Assembly (NCBI GenBank): GCA_013289585.1 | Contig: JABCZR010000017.1 | Coordinates: 1 to 64,000, forward strand | Source: Acidobacteriota bacterium | Lineage (GTDB): Bacteria > Acidobacteriota > Terriglobia > Acidiferrales > UBA7541 | Direction: 5' to 3' | Length of the DNA: 64,000 bases | Part shown: one piece after another, positions 1 through 8,352 of the stretch | Numbering within the stretch: the first letter of the stretch is position 1 | Layout: every line of letters begins with the position of its first letter | Notes under the pieces: model-generated | The model's database searches: none | Seen by the model: only the letters and a program-made list of their open reading frames with translations | Told to the model about the DNA's origin: nothing | Translations under genes and position numbers: made by a program

Positions 1-59
1 TCCTGCACGATCTGCCACTTCTCTTCAGGGGATCGATCTACGCGTGGTTTTCTGCCCAT
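1..59 (-). CDS. IS3-family transposase OrfA, N-terminal fragment
   Basis: Only the first 19 codons are present; the gene runs off the left edge. The N-terminus MGRKPRVDRSPEEKWQIVQ is typical of the OrfA helix-turn-helix protein of IS3-family elements, which binds the IS ends and is joined to OrfB by programmed frameshifting. An AGGAGG Shine-Dalgarno lies at about 64-69 on the minus strand, 5-6 bases ahead of the ATG. The family call rests on these few residues. Confidence 0.65.
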   Translation of the reverse strand, partial: MGRKPRVDRSPEEKWQIVQ

Positions 60-122
60 GTTGCCTCCTGTTTGGAGGCCCTGATTCTACCTAGATGAGG
101 TGTCCAGTTTTAGAGGGGAGCA
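1..122 (-). mobile_element. End of an IS3-type insertion sequence (partial)
   Basis: The left edge holds the start of an IS3-like transposase gene reading leftwards, about 60 bases of leader, and then a sequence that looks like an IS terminus. Read on the minus strand the outer end starts near 122 with TGCTCCCCTC and continues TAAAACTGGACACC, which resembles IS3-family ends as I remember them. The flank immediately outside (from about 123) is the interior of an ArsR-family coding sequence, so the element appears to sit inside that gene. The other end and the target duplication lie outside the window, so the exact boundary is inferred. Confidence 0.55.
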
Positions 123-448
123 CTACAGCTCTGTCTGATCCAACCCGCCGGGCGATGATCGAACGACTCTCCCATGGGCCTGCCTCTGTGCATGGATTGA
201 CGGAACCGTTTGCACTCTCGCAGCAGATGATTTCAAAACATATTGCCTACCTGGTGCGGGCGCGGATTGTGATCAAGACGAAGCGTGGAAGAGAGAGCGT
301 GTGCACGCTTAGGCCAGAGGCGATAAAGACAGTCAGCGACTGGGCGATTAGCTATCGCCGATTCTGGGAAGAGAGTTTCGACAAGTTGGATGTGGTTGTG
401 AATCAAATGAAAAAAGCGGAGGTCAGAGATGACAAAAAACACGGTTAA
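95..448 (+). CDS. ArsR-family HTH regulator, N-terminus replaced by IS end
   Basis: This 117-residue winged-helix repressor of the ArsR type contains the hallmark ALSDPTRRAMIERL and a recognition helix region around residues 47-65 (SQQMISKHIAYLVRA). In normal relatives the DPTRR motif is preceded by a native start and about 8-10 residues. Here the first nine or ten codons (MRCPVLEGS) read through the putative IS terminus and the ATG lies inside the IS end, with no Shine-Dalgarno visible. The gene was therefore probably truncated by the insertion, and expression may depend on IS-borne transcription. It overlaps the next gene by 20 bases. ArsR/SRPBCC pairs of this type are common, and the regulator usually controls its partner. 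Whether the protein still works is uncertain. Confidence 0.75.
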   Translation: MRCPVLEGSTTALSDPTRRAMIERLSHGPASVHGLTEPFALSQQMISKHIAYLVRARIVIKTKRGRESVCTLRPEAIKTVSDWAISYRRFWEESFDKLDVVVNQMKKAEVRDDKKHG

Positions 449-938
449 CGAGAAAGAGCGGATGGTTGTCACTAGAGTGTTTGATGCCCCACGCGCATTG
501 GTTTGGGAGGCGTGGACAAACCCGAAATATGTGATGCAGTGGTGGGGGCCGAAGGGTTTTACTGCGCCTTTTTGCGAGATGGATTTTCGCGTAGGAGGAA
601 AATTTCTCTGTTGCATGAGATCTCCAGATGGGCAGGAGTTCTGGAATGCAGTTGAATACCACGAGATTGTTCCGCACGAGAAGATCGTTTCCTTGATGTA
701 CTTCTCGGACTCGAAGGGAAACAGGATTGATCCTGCGCAGCTAGGAATAGAACATGAGGCCATAGAGGGTGCGTACGACGTGACCATCTTTGAGGATCTA
801 GGAAACGGCCAGACAAAACTCACCTTCATTGGAAATGAACCCATGGAGAGCGCGAAAAATAGCGGACAACTAGAGGGTTGGATTCAGATACTCGATAAAC
901 TTGCCGCAGTTGTTGCGGGGCTAGCGCAGGCGAAATAA
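429..938 (+). CDS. SRPBCC (AHSA1-like) domain protein
   Basis: The 169-residue protein is a START/AHSA1-like fold, the usual partner of small ArsR repressors. Recognisable parts are the opening VTRVFDAPRALVWEAWTNP, the turn QWWGPKGFTAP, and the C-terminal GWIQILDKLA helix that closes the hydrophobic cavity. The start is preceded by GGAG at 418-421, and it overlaps the ArsR gene, so the two are translationally coupled. The ligand is unknown for most of these proteins and cannot be read from the sequence. No signal peptide is seen, so it is cytoplasmic. Confidence 0.85.
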   Translation: MTKNTVNEKERMVVTRVFDAPRALVWEAWTNPKYVMQWWGPKGFTAPFCEMDFRVGGKFLCCMRSPDGQEFWNAVEYHEIVPHEKIVSLMYFSDSKGNRIDPAQLGIEHEAIEGAYDVTIFEDLGNGQTKLTFIGNEPMESAKNSGQLEGWIQILDKLAAVVAGLAQAK

Positions 939-1445
939 GAAGTTGAAGTTTTGATGATCGTCATGCGCGAGATACAGCTAAGGCTGGCGGCGGAGGCTTG
1001 GTTAGAACGGGCCTCTCGTCGCTTGGCCGAACAGTCGCATTTCCGGCTAAGTAACCCTTGGCTCAACTGTTGCCTTCAGGCCAATGCGCTCAGCGACCAA
1101 TGTTTACCGAACTTAACATTAGTCCTGTGAAACGCGCTTCTGGGAAGTTGGGACGGCAGTCGAAAGTCACTCGGGCGTATGACGTACTCATCGGAGAAGC
1201 GATTTCCTCGCAAAATTGGACAGCTGGCTGAAAATCTTGCGTTCCAGATACGTTCCAGTTGGGCGCAATTTCGGCGTATACTGCGTTTTTGGCGGGTCGA
1301 GAAATCAATAACTTGAGTGTTTTCAATACGCGTAAATATTCCGCCCCTCCACTATTTTCGGCCGGGTTTCAGGGTTTGTACTTGCAAACCCTGACGTAAC
1401 AAAGGTTTCAGGGTTTGTACTTACAAACCCTAAGTTACACAACCG
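939..1445. other. Intergenic region, 507 bp, no supported gene
   Basis: I see no convincing coding sequence here; the short open frames have no recognisable motif or ribosome-binding site. The stretch separates the IS-disrupted ArsR/SRPBCC pair from the hydrolase gene. The only structure I can support is the pair of 39-base palindromic repeats at its right end, listed separately. Confidence 0.6.
1365..1442. repeat. Tandem pair of 39-bp repeats, each with a palindrome
   Basis: Two head-to-tail copies (1365-1403 and 1404-1442) both begin GGTTTCAGGGTTTGTACTT and end a few bases before the start codon at 1446. Copy 1 contains CAGGGTTTG (1370-1378), a six-base spacer, and its exact complement at 1385-1393. 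Copy 2 has AGGGTTTGTA (1410-1419), two bases, and its exact complement at 1422-1431. The copies differ mainly at the 3' end. Two copies abutting a start codon suggest a dimeric repressor operator or a leader element, but they could also be a dispersed palindromic repeat. Confidence 0.8.
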
Positions 1446-2120
1446 ATGTTTACACCGTTTCATGATGCAGCTGCTGAACCTGCCATTCGCGGATTCTTGC
1501 ATCTGCCTCCCCGGCCAAGCGGCAAGGCCATCGTCCTCACGCATGGTGCCGGGGCCAACTGCCAGTCGAAGCTTTTGATCGGAATATCCGACGCGCTCGC
1601 CGCCTCCGGTTTCTCCGTGCTTCGTTTTGATTTGCCATTTCGCTCCGAGCGTCCCCACGGGCCACCCTCGCCCGGCAGCGCGGCACGGGACCGCGAGGGT
1701 TTGCGCAGGGCCGTCGCGCTGATGAAAGAGAGACAACGTGGGCCGGTATTTCTCGGCGGCCATTCCTATGGCGGGCGGCAATCTTCGATGCTCGTTTCAG
1801 AAGATCCTGGGCTCGTCGATGGTTTGCTGCTTCTCTCTTACCCCCTGCATCCGCCCAAGAAACCTGATCAGCTTCGCACTGCCCACCTCTCGAAGTTGAA
1901 CAAGCCCGCTTTTTTCGTCCACGGCACACGCGATCCTTTCGGAACAATCCCCGAAATGAAATCCGCCCTGAAACTGGTCCCTGCCCCGCACGCCCTCCTC
2001 GAGGTCGACGGCGCAGGCCACGACCTTCTTGCCAAGAAGACTCTTGGCGAATTGCCCGCCAGTGTTGTTAGCGAGTTTTGCAGCTTCCTCAACAAGTCCG
2101 CTGCGCGAGTATTTCTTTGA
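1446..2120 (+). CDS. Alpha/beta hydrolase, TEX30/KANL3-like
   Basis: This 224-residue single-domain alpha/beta hydrolase resembles the dienelactone-hydrolase/KANL3-TEX30 group. The nucleophile elbow GGHSYGG places Ser107, the acid is Asp163 (GTRDPFG) and the base is His192 (GAGHDLL), so the triad is complete and in order. The oxyanion region LTHGAGA lies near residue 31. No signal peptide is seen. The start has no clear Shine-Dalgarno and directly follows the tandem palindromes, which may regulate it. Substrate is unknown. It converges with the DUF2277 gene ten bases away. Confidence 0.8.
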   Translation: MFTPFHDAAAEPAIRGFLHLPPRPSGKAIVLTHGAGANCQSKLLIGISDALAASGFSVLRFDLPFRSERPHGPPSPGSAARDREGLRRAVALMKERQRGPVFLGGHSYGGRQSSMLVSEDPGLVDGLLLLSYPLHPPKKPDQLRTAHLSKLNKPAFFVHGTRDPFGTIPEMKSALKLVPAPHALLEVDGAGHDLLAKKTLGELPASVVSEFCSFLNKSAARVFL

Positions 2121-2130
2121 ACTTCCAGCC

Positions 2131-2400
2131 TCAAGTCCCAAATCGCACTGCGGCGCGGGCTTTCGCTTTTGCGGCTTCTTCTTCGCGGTTTTTCGGCGGT
2201 GCGACCGTTTCAAGGGAATGAATCAAACGCGTTGATACTTTTGCGATCTCCTCGATCGCGGCTTGAAACGCCTCTTCGTTGGCCTTCGACGGCTTGTTGA
2301 AACCCGTGATTTTTCGCACGAACTGGAGAGAGGCTGCGCGCACCTCTTCGGGAGTGACGGGCGGATCAAAATTGAAGAGCGTTCTGATATTCCTGCACAT
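2131..2400 (-). CDS. DUF2277 family protein
   Basis: The 89-residue protein opens with MCRNIRTLFNFDPPVT, the signature of the DUF2277 family, and is full length. Function of the family is not established. The N-terminal Cys-Arg-Asn and the conserved aromatic residues are the main recognisable features; the C-terminus is rich in Lys, Ala and Glu. It lies about 36 bases downstream of the MerR-TPR gene on the same strand and may be the last cistron of the Ku operon. Confidence 0.85.
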   Translation of the reverse strand: MCRNIRTLFNFDPPVTPEEVRAASLQFVRKITGFNKPSKANEEAFQAAIEEIAKVSTRLIHSLETVAPPKNREEEAAKAKARAAVRFGT

Positions 2401-2436
2401 GGGCTTTGGCCTCAGAAAGATTTTAGCGAACGAGGA

Positions 2437-3312
2437 TTAGGTTGTGCCAGCGGATTTCATTCTGGAAGAAGCGAGGCGCTGTCGCGCGTATCCGCACCAG
2501 GGGCTTGCAGGATCGAGAGTGACATACGCTTGCCAATGCCGCTGCGCTTCGTTCTGCGCGCCCAGCTTTTCGCAAACAAACGCCAGATTGTAGTGAGCAT
2601 CTGGATAGCCGGGATCCAGCCGCACCGCATTGCGGAGGTGCAACCGTGCCGCTTCGAGTCTGCCGACTTCTTCGAGAACACTGCCCAGATTGAAATGGGC
2701 CAAAGCATTCTCAGGATCGACTTGCAAAGCGCGCATGAAATACTCGGCCGCTTTTTTCAGATTCCCCTCTTCGTAGCAAAGCGTTCCACAATTGAGCAAC
2801 GCATCGACTTTCTGCGGATCTAGGCTCAAAGCATGATCGTACGCTTCGATCGCTTCGGCCCTGCTGCTTTCTTCCGCTTCATACTCCAGTGCCGTGGCCA
2901 GCCAATCATCTGCATTAGGTCCGGTCATTACGCGCACTTTTTCGCCAAGCTCTCGCGTTTCAAAATTCAAAACGAATTGGCCCGACAGCGGTTCCAAGCG
3001 CGCGCCTTCACTTTCCACGACAACGTCTCCACCGTCGGAGAGGACTCGTAGCTCGGACAAGGGCACGTGAACGTGGGCAAGTTTTTCGCGAAGCGCGGCT
3101 AGGGCCCGGCGCAAACGGTTGGCGGGCACTCCTTCTTCGATCAATTGTTTTACGGTGCGCAGGCCAATCAGATCCCGGAAATCGTAGTAGCGGTCTCCAA
3201 GCTCTTTTCGGGGAGAAACGAGGCGCAATCGGTCCCAATACTCCAGCTGTTTCCCGGTAAGACCCAGAACGCGCTGAACGTCCTCTGAGCTGAATCTGTC
3301 CTTGGCGCTCAT
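2437..3312 (-). CDS. MerR-type HTH fused to TPR repeats
   Basis: The protein (about 291 residues) has a MerR-like winged helix at residues 7-75 (VQRVLGLTGKQLEYWDRLRL, then YYDFRDLIGLRTVKQLIEEG), a short beta-rich linker, and about four TPR-like helical pairs from residue 140 to the end, seen in repeats such as ENALAHFNLGSVLEEVGRLE. MerR proteins normally carry a dimerisation coil and ligand domain; TPRs instead suggest protein-protein control. The ATG at 3312 is chosen; a TTG sits one codon upstream. The start is only six bases beyond the Ku stop codon, so it is very likely co-transcribed with Ku and may regulate the NHEJ genes. That role is inference. Confidence 0.8.
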   Translation of the reverse strand: MSAKDRFSSEDVQRVLGLTGKQLEYWDRLRLVSPRKELGDRYYDFRDLIGLRTVKQLIEEGVPANRLRRALAALREKLAHVHVPLSELRVLSDGGDVVVESEGARLEPLSGQFVLNFETRELGEKVRVMTGPNADDWLATALEYEAEESSRAEAIEAYDHALSLDPQKVDALLNCGTLCYEEGNLKKAAEYFMRALQVDPENALAHFNLGSVLEEVGRLEAARLHLRNAVRLDPGYPDAHYNLAFVCEKLGAQNEAQRHWQAYVTLDPASPWCGYARQRLASSRMKSAGTT

Positions 3313-3318
3313 CAAAGA

Positions 3319-4200
3319 TTAACTGACTGCCTTTTTCCCTGCTTTCTTCTGCATCGTCGCAACTGGTTGCAACGCTCGCGTGGGAGGCTTCTTTCCGGTG
3401 GCCGCTTGCCCTGCGGGCACGGATGCCGCGGCCGGCGCTTGTTTCTCAGCGAGGCTCTTTTTGAGCGCTTCCATCAAATCAATCACCGGAGCCATGTGCG
3501 GCTGAGCAACCTCTGTTACTTCCTGACCCTTGAGCTTGGCGGCGATCATCGTGCGAACATTTTCCTGATACTCGTCGCGATATTTCTGCGGTTCGAAAGG
3601 CGCCGCGAGGCTTTCAATGAGCTGGCGCGCGAGTTTCTTTTCCTGATCTTTCACTTCGATTTTATCAGTGGAAACGGACTCGGCCGCACGAATTTCATTC
3701 GAATAAAACATGGTGTGCAGCGTCATGCCCTGGGTTCCGGGTCGCACAATCACAATGTGCTCCCGCTGGTGCATGGTAAGTTTTGCGATGGCCCCGTAAC
3801 CCGATTCTTTCATCGCCTTCATAAGCAGCTGAAAGGCCTTTGCTCCGGCATCTTCCGGCGCCAGGTAATAAGAGGCGTCGAAATAGAGCGGATCCATCTC
3901 GTCCAGCTTCACGAACTCCAGAATCTCCATGACCTTGGCGGAAGAAGGCTCAATCTTGTCGAGCTCGTCTTCGTTGAACAGAACGTACTGGTCTTTTTCG
4001 TATTCGTAGCCCTTCACAATTTCGGACCGTTCCACGTTGCGATTGCAGACAGGACAGAACAAGGGCTGCTTGAGGCGCGAATGGCACTCTTTGTGCAGCT
4101 GGTTGAAGCTGATGCGTTCGCCGCGGGCCGCGGTAGTCATGCGGACGGGCATGGAAATCAGGCCAAAAGTAAGGTGGCCTTTCCAGACGGTCGTGGCCAT
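3319..4200 (-). CDS. ku: Non-homologous end-joining protein Ku
   Basis: The 293-residue bacterial Ku forms the homodimeric ring that binds DNA double-strand ends and recruits LigD. It opens with MATTVWKGHLTFGLISMPV, contains the zinc-finger-like CPVCNRNVERSE segment near residue 50 as many bacterial Ku proteins do, and ends with a Lys/Ala/Pro-rich tail (from about residue 255) like the extended C-termini that aid DNA binding. It is divergent from ligD (174 bases between starts) and heads a minus-strand operon with the MerR-TPR protein. Length and motif order are normal for the family. Confidence 0.97.
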   Translation of the reverse strand: MATTVWKGHLTFGLISMPVRMTTAARGERISFNQLHKECHSRLKQPLFCPVCNRNVERSEIVKGYEYEKDQYVLFNEDELDKIEPSSAKVMEILEFVKLDEMDPLYFDASYYLAPEDAGAKAFQLLMKAMKESGYGAIAKLTMHQREHIVIVRPGTQGMTLHTMFYSNEIRAAESVSTDKIEVKDQEKKLARQLIESLAAPFEPQKYRDEYQENVRTMIAAKLKGQEVTEVAQPHMAPVIDLMEALKKSLAEKQAPAAASVPAGQAATGKKPPTRALQPVATMQKKAGKKAVS

Positions 4201-4374
4201 ATCGACACTCCTTCGACGCCAGCCTTGAGACTCCGTGAGCTTTTAAGATTAGCCGCGCCCCCGGGCAAGAAGCAAGACGAATTCGATGCGCGTGGTTTAT
4301 CAGTCAGCTTAATTTCAGTTGGAGGGATAGGCGGATTTGGAGTCCGGCGGAGATGACTGGGATAGAATGCCTCA

Positions 4375-7077
4375 ATGGCCAAACTCGAAGAATACCGGCG
4401 AAAACGTCGATTCGACCGAACGCCGGAGCCGTCGGGCGAGCCCGACGTTAATAAGGTGCCCGGCAAATCAGTCCCGGAAGCAAAACGCACTCGTCTGCCA
4501 ATGCCCAAATTGCCACAGGTGGAGGTCCGCCACGGCCAGGAACATGGGGACACTTTCGTGGTCCAGAAGCACAGAGCCACGCGGCTGCATTACGATTTCC
4601 GGCTGGCGATCGATGGGACGCTGAAGTCCTGGGCAGTGCCCAAGGGACCCTCGCAGAACCACGGCGACAAGCGGCTGGCGGTGATGACAGAAGATCACCC
4701 GCTGGATTACGCCAACTTCGAAGGGAAAATTCCGGAAGGAAATTACGGTGCGGGCACGGTCATGGTATGGGACCGCGGGACGTTCCACTTGGAGGGCAAT
4801 CTCGACGCACTGACGCAACTGGCGAAAGGAGAAATCAAATTCAACTTGAATGGCGAAAAGCTGCGAGGCAGTTTCGTTCTGGTCAAGCTGAAGCAAAGTG
4901 AAAAGGGCAACGAATGGCTGATGATCAAGCACAAGGATGCCGCCGAAGACTCTTCCTGGAACATCGACGAGCATGATGGCTCCGCGCTTACGGGCCGCAC
5001 GATCGAAGAAATCAAGGAAGAGATCCCTCCCAAACGGCAGGCCGTCCCGATTCGTCCCGAGGAGCTGCAAGGCTCGCGCAAAGGCCCCATGCCATCCAAA
5101 GTCGAGCCGATGTTGGCGACGCTTGCCGACCGTCCTTTTTCTGATCCTAGCTGGCTGTTTGAGATTAAGTGGGACGGCGTGCGCGCGATGGCACGGATTA
5201 AGAATGGCGATTTGACGCTGCTCGCACGTGCGGGTGGGGACATCACGAAACGCTATCCGGAACTCGCTTCCCTGCCCGAAGCGTTGGCGGCGCGGGAGGC
5301 CATTCTTGACGGAGAGATCGTCGCGCTGGATGCTCGCGGTCACAGCGATTTCGAACGTTTGCAGGAACGGATGCACGTGCGCGCTCCAAGCGAACATCTG
5401 GTCACGCAGATCCCCGTCGTTTACTTCGTCTTCGATCTCTTGTATTGCGACGGATATGACCTTCGCAAAAGCGCGCTCCTCGAACGCAAACAGTTGCTGA
5501 GTCGCGTGCTGCATGCGTCCGGGCGGTTTCGCTACTCCGATCATCAATTGGAAAAAGGAAAAGAGCTCTTCGCGCTGGCGGAAAAGAATGGCCTCGAAGG
5601 AATTCTTGCGAAGCGAATCGACAGCGCGTACGTCTCGGAGCGAAGCCCCTACTGGGTGAAGTTGAAGGTTACCCAGACGGTGGAAGCAGTTGTCGGCGGA
5701 TGGACCGAGCCTCGCACTCCGGCGCTTTCTTTTGGCTCGCTCCTGTTGGGTTTGTACGACGGCAAAAAACTCCGTTTCATCGGGCACGTTGGAAGCGGAT
5801 TCGATGCCAAAAAACAGAAAGATCTGAGCGCCAGATTGAAAGTACTCGCGGCGCCGGCTTGTCCGTTCGAATCCGTTCCGGCAACCAACGAAAAGCCATC
5901 CTGGGTTTCTCCGGAACTGGTAGCGCGCGTCAAGTTTAGTGGGTGGACTGAGGAGCACGCGCTGCGGCATCCGGTTTTCGTCGCGCTGCGCGAAGACGCG
6001 CGCCCCACCGATTGCCAATGGGAAAGGGAGACTGCCCCGGCTGCTCCCCATCCTGTGGTGGTTCGAGCTCCCGAGATCGTCGGCCGCATTCTCAACACAG
6101 AAGCTCAAATCGAAGCGGAGTTGTTCAAGGGACGCTCAGAAACAGTCACCATTGAACTGGACGGCAAACGGCTGCGGCTCAGCAACTTGAATAAGGTCTA
6201 TTTTCCCGAGTCCGGCCACACCAAGCGAGAGCTGCTGGCCTACTATTACCGCATGGCGGATTTCATTTTGCCGTTTCTTCGCGATCGCGCTTTGGTTTTG
6301 CGACGCTATCCGGACGGAATCAAAGGCCAGGCCTTTTTTCAAAAAGATGTGCGCGAAGGTTTACCGGACTGGTTCAAGACGGTCCCGGTAGACTCCGAGC
6401 ATCGCGGCGAGGTCATTCACTACGCCACGGCAAACGATCGCGCCTCTCTTCTCTTTTTGACCGGCCTCGGTTGCATCGACCACAACCCGTGGTCCAACCG
6501 CTACGACGATATCGATCATCCTGACTACTTCTTCTTCGACTTGGATCCTTCAGACGGTACAGAATTTTCTGTGGTCGTCACCATCGCTCGTGCACTTCAT
6601 GAAAAATTGGAAGAATTGCGGTTGGCCCACTTCTTGAAAACCTCGGGGGCAACAGGAATCCACATCTATATACCCGTCGAGCCGGTCTACACCTACGAGC
6701 AGTTACGCACTTTCGGCGAAATCATTGCGCGAACGGTGACCGCCGAGCATCCCAATCTCGTCACCAGCGAACGCATCGTTGCAAAGCGCCCAGCAGGCCG
6801 TGTGTTGATCGACGTCCAGCAAAACGCTCACGGCCGCCCGCTGGCTGCGGCCTACTCCGTCCGAGCATTCCCTCAAGCGCCGGTTTCCACCCCCTTATTG
6901 CCGCGCGAATTGCGCGCGAGCTTGCGCCCCGAGTCGCTGAACATAAAGACTGTCTTTGCGCGCCTCAAGGAAAAGGGGGATCTCTGGGCCGATTTCTGGC
7001 AGCGCCGCCAGCGCCTGGAGGATGCCATCGAATCCCTGAGCCGCCGCATGCCTCCAAAGTCGAAAAAGGCGACCTGA
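4375..7077 (+). CDS. ligD: Multifunctional DNA ligase D
   Basis: The 900-residue NHEJ enzyme has all three activities in the order phosphoesterase, ligase, polymerase. The 3'-phosphoesterase spans about residues 40-200 (HRATRLHYDFRL, NYGAGTVMVWD). The ATP-dependent ligase spans about 240-545 with nucleotidyl-acceptor Lys265 in EIKWDGVRA. The primase-like polymerase spans about 590-885 with catalytic Asp722 and Asp724 in FFFDLDPSDG. It repairs double-strand breaks with Ku, encoded divergently. The phosphoesterase-ligase-polymerase order is seen in Pseudomonas-type LigD; mycobacterial LigD has the polymerase first. No truncation or frameshift was seen. Confidence 0.97.
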   Translation: MAKLEEYRRKRRFDRTPEPSGEPDVNKVPGKSVPEAKRTRLPMPKLPQVEVRHGQEHGDTFVVQKHRATRLHYDFRLAIDGTLKSWAVPKGPSQNHGDKRLAVMTEDHPLDYANFEGKIPEGNYGAGTVMVWDRGTFHLEGNLDALTQLAKGEIKFNLNGEKLRGSFVLVKLKQSEKGNEWLMIKHKDAAEDSSWNIDEHDGSALTGRTIEEIKEEIPPKRQAVPIRPEELQGSRKGPMPSKVEPMLATLADRPFSDPSWLFEIKWDGVRAMARIKNGDLTLLARAGGDITKRYPELASLPEALAAREAILDGEIVALDARGHSDFERLQERMHVRAPSEHLVTQIPVVYFVFDLLYCDGYDLRKSALLERKQLLSRVLHASGRFRYSDHQLEKGKELFALAEKNGLEGILAKRIDSAYVSERSPYWVKLKVTQTVEAVVGGWTEPRTPALSFGSLLLGLYDGKKLRFIGHVGSGFDAKKQKDLSARLKVLAAPACPFESVPATNEKPSWVSPELVARVKFSGWTEEHALRHPVFVALREDARPTDCQWERETAPAAPHPVVVRAPEIVGRILNTEAQIEAELFKGRSETVTIELDGKRLRLSNLNKVYFPESGHTKRELLAYYYRMADFILPFLRDRALVLRRYPDGIKGQAFFQKDVREGLPDWFKTVPVDSEHRGEVIHYATANDRASLLFLTGLGCIDHNPWSNRYDDIDHPDYFFFDLDPSDGTEFSVVVTIARALHEKLEELRLAHFLKTSGATGIHIYIPVEPVYTYEQLRTFGEIIARTVTAEHPNLVTSERIVAKRPAGRVLIDVQQNAHGRPLAAAYSVRAFPQAPVSTPLLPRELRASLRPESLNIKTVFARLKEKGDLWADFWQRRQRLEDAIESLSRRMPPKSKKAT

Positions 7078-7122
7078 TTGTTTTGTCCATTAATCAGGCA
7101 AGTGCCCGGAGCCGAAGGTTAC

Positions 7123-7910
7123 TCAGTCGACCGGCCAACACTTGACCGGTCCAGCGATAGTTTTGGTGACCGGCTTCGGAAAGAGCGAAACCTCAACAGG
7201 GTAAGCAAGCGCCGAGATATAGCGGCTCGAAATGTTTTCGTAGCCCGTGCAAATCGGCATTCGGGCACTCTTCAGATCGATTTTTTTTCTGACCTTCTCC
7301 CAGCAAGTAGTTTTTTCGGTTTGCAGATCACAGCCCGCTTCGACCACTCGCAGATATGTCATGGCGAGGTCACTATCTTGAGCACCCCTGAACCTTAGGT
7401 GGTTGAAGGGCGAACTAGCAGGTTTTTTAGTGGACATGCCTGAGTCGTAAGCGGAGTCCCTAAAAATCTTGTTGCGGTTCTGAAATCATAGATGGTGAAT
7501 GGGATTGCGCCGTCGGTGCCGTCTGGGTCGTTGAGAAACACCAGGTTCCCCTTGACTCCCTTGAAGTACCCCGTCCACTCCGGCCATTTGAAGATTCTTT
7601 CCCCGCTCGCATGTGTCCGTGCACAGGATGGGGCCGTTCCCTTTTGGATTGGCACAATGGCCACCCACTCTGCTCCTTTTTCTCCTTCGTTGTCATATTC
7701 CTTGATCATGAAATTCGGATAGAAGAAACAGTACAACTTAACCCGAAGGCTCTGCCTTCCAGGCAGATTGTTCTCAGACAAGCCGAAATCCACAACTTTC
7801 TTCTGTAGTGGCACATCGAGGGAGTCCGCGAGTGCGGCAGACGCGAAGGCGATCACACTTAGCCCAAGCAACAGAATGGAGACAAGTCTCCGAAGGTCAG
7901 AAAGGTTCAT
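7123..7910 (-). pseudogene. Secreted protein of unknown function, frameshifted
   Basis: The first part (7910 to about 7465) starts MNLSDLRRLVSILLLGLSV with a signal peptide cleaved after ALA, then encodes an unrecognised mature domain (FMIKEYDNEGEKGAEWV). A run of five A at 7462-7466 (T on the coding strand) marks a probable one-base loss. The frame then continues as KIFRDSAYDSGMSTKK and on to TYLRVVEAGCDLQTEK, CWEKVRKKIDL and a stop at 7123. Both parts are Cys-containing and protein-like, and the uninterrupted frame would give roughly 260 residues. Unshifted, the first frame ends after a low-quality tail at 7395. The cause may be a real mutation or a homopolymer sequencing error. Confidence 0.6.
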
Positions 7911-8090
7911 GATGATATCCCCGGTCGAGATTTTACACCCGGGCAAGGGGCGCTCTCACTCATACGCCAACGTTTGCCATGCGTGCAAGTCGTTAGCGAT
8001 GTAGAGCTCCTGATTAGCCGCAAAATCGGAACTGACCCACTACCTCAAGGGTTCTATCCATTGTGGCAACACAGTGATAGGCTAAAATTT

Positions 8091-8246
8091 ATGGCGAAGA
8101 AGAACCATGAGAAGGAAAAGGCGCTTTTGAAAGCCGCGGACCTCATTCTTGATCTTCTAGCAGAGCTGCCACCGGCCAAGGCGCGCGCGGCGCGAAACGA
8201 GATCCGTGCACTCGCTCTTAAGTCTTCCCGCAGTATCCATTCTTAA
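8091..8246 (+). CDS. Small Lys/Ala-rich helical protein, 51 residues
   Basis: This reading starts at MAKKNHEKEKALLKAADLIL and is predicted to be almost entirely alpha-helical and basic at its N-terminus. The frame is open further upstream to 7974, but that extension is not protein-like. I do not recognise a family. An AT-rich TAAAAT lies just before the ATG and no Shine-Dalgarno is visible, so the mRNA could be nearly leaderless. It may be non-coding; the support is composition and amphipathic pattern only. Confidence 0.4.
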   Translation: MAKKNHEKEKALLKAADLILDLLAELPPAKARAARNEIRALALKSSRSIHS

Positions 8247-8352
8247 TTGCTGTTGGCCAACTCGAAGGTAGAATCCAGCGAGCGGCCGCCTTCCTAGGAT
8301 TCCAATGAAATCGTTTCTCATCCGCGGTCCATGTGATTTAATGCCAGAGCAC

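Noticed and set aside
1090-1326. 78-codon minus-strand frame
   Set aside because: No ribosome-binding site, motif or protein-like pattern; treated as intergenic.
1365-1442. CRISPR-like array
   Set aside because: Only two copies with no spacer between them and no cas genes in the window.
4468-6108. 546-codon open frame antisense to ligD
   Set aside because: It has no family motif and mirrors the codon bias of ligD, whose domains and catalytic residues are unmistakable.
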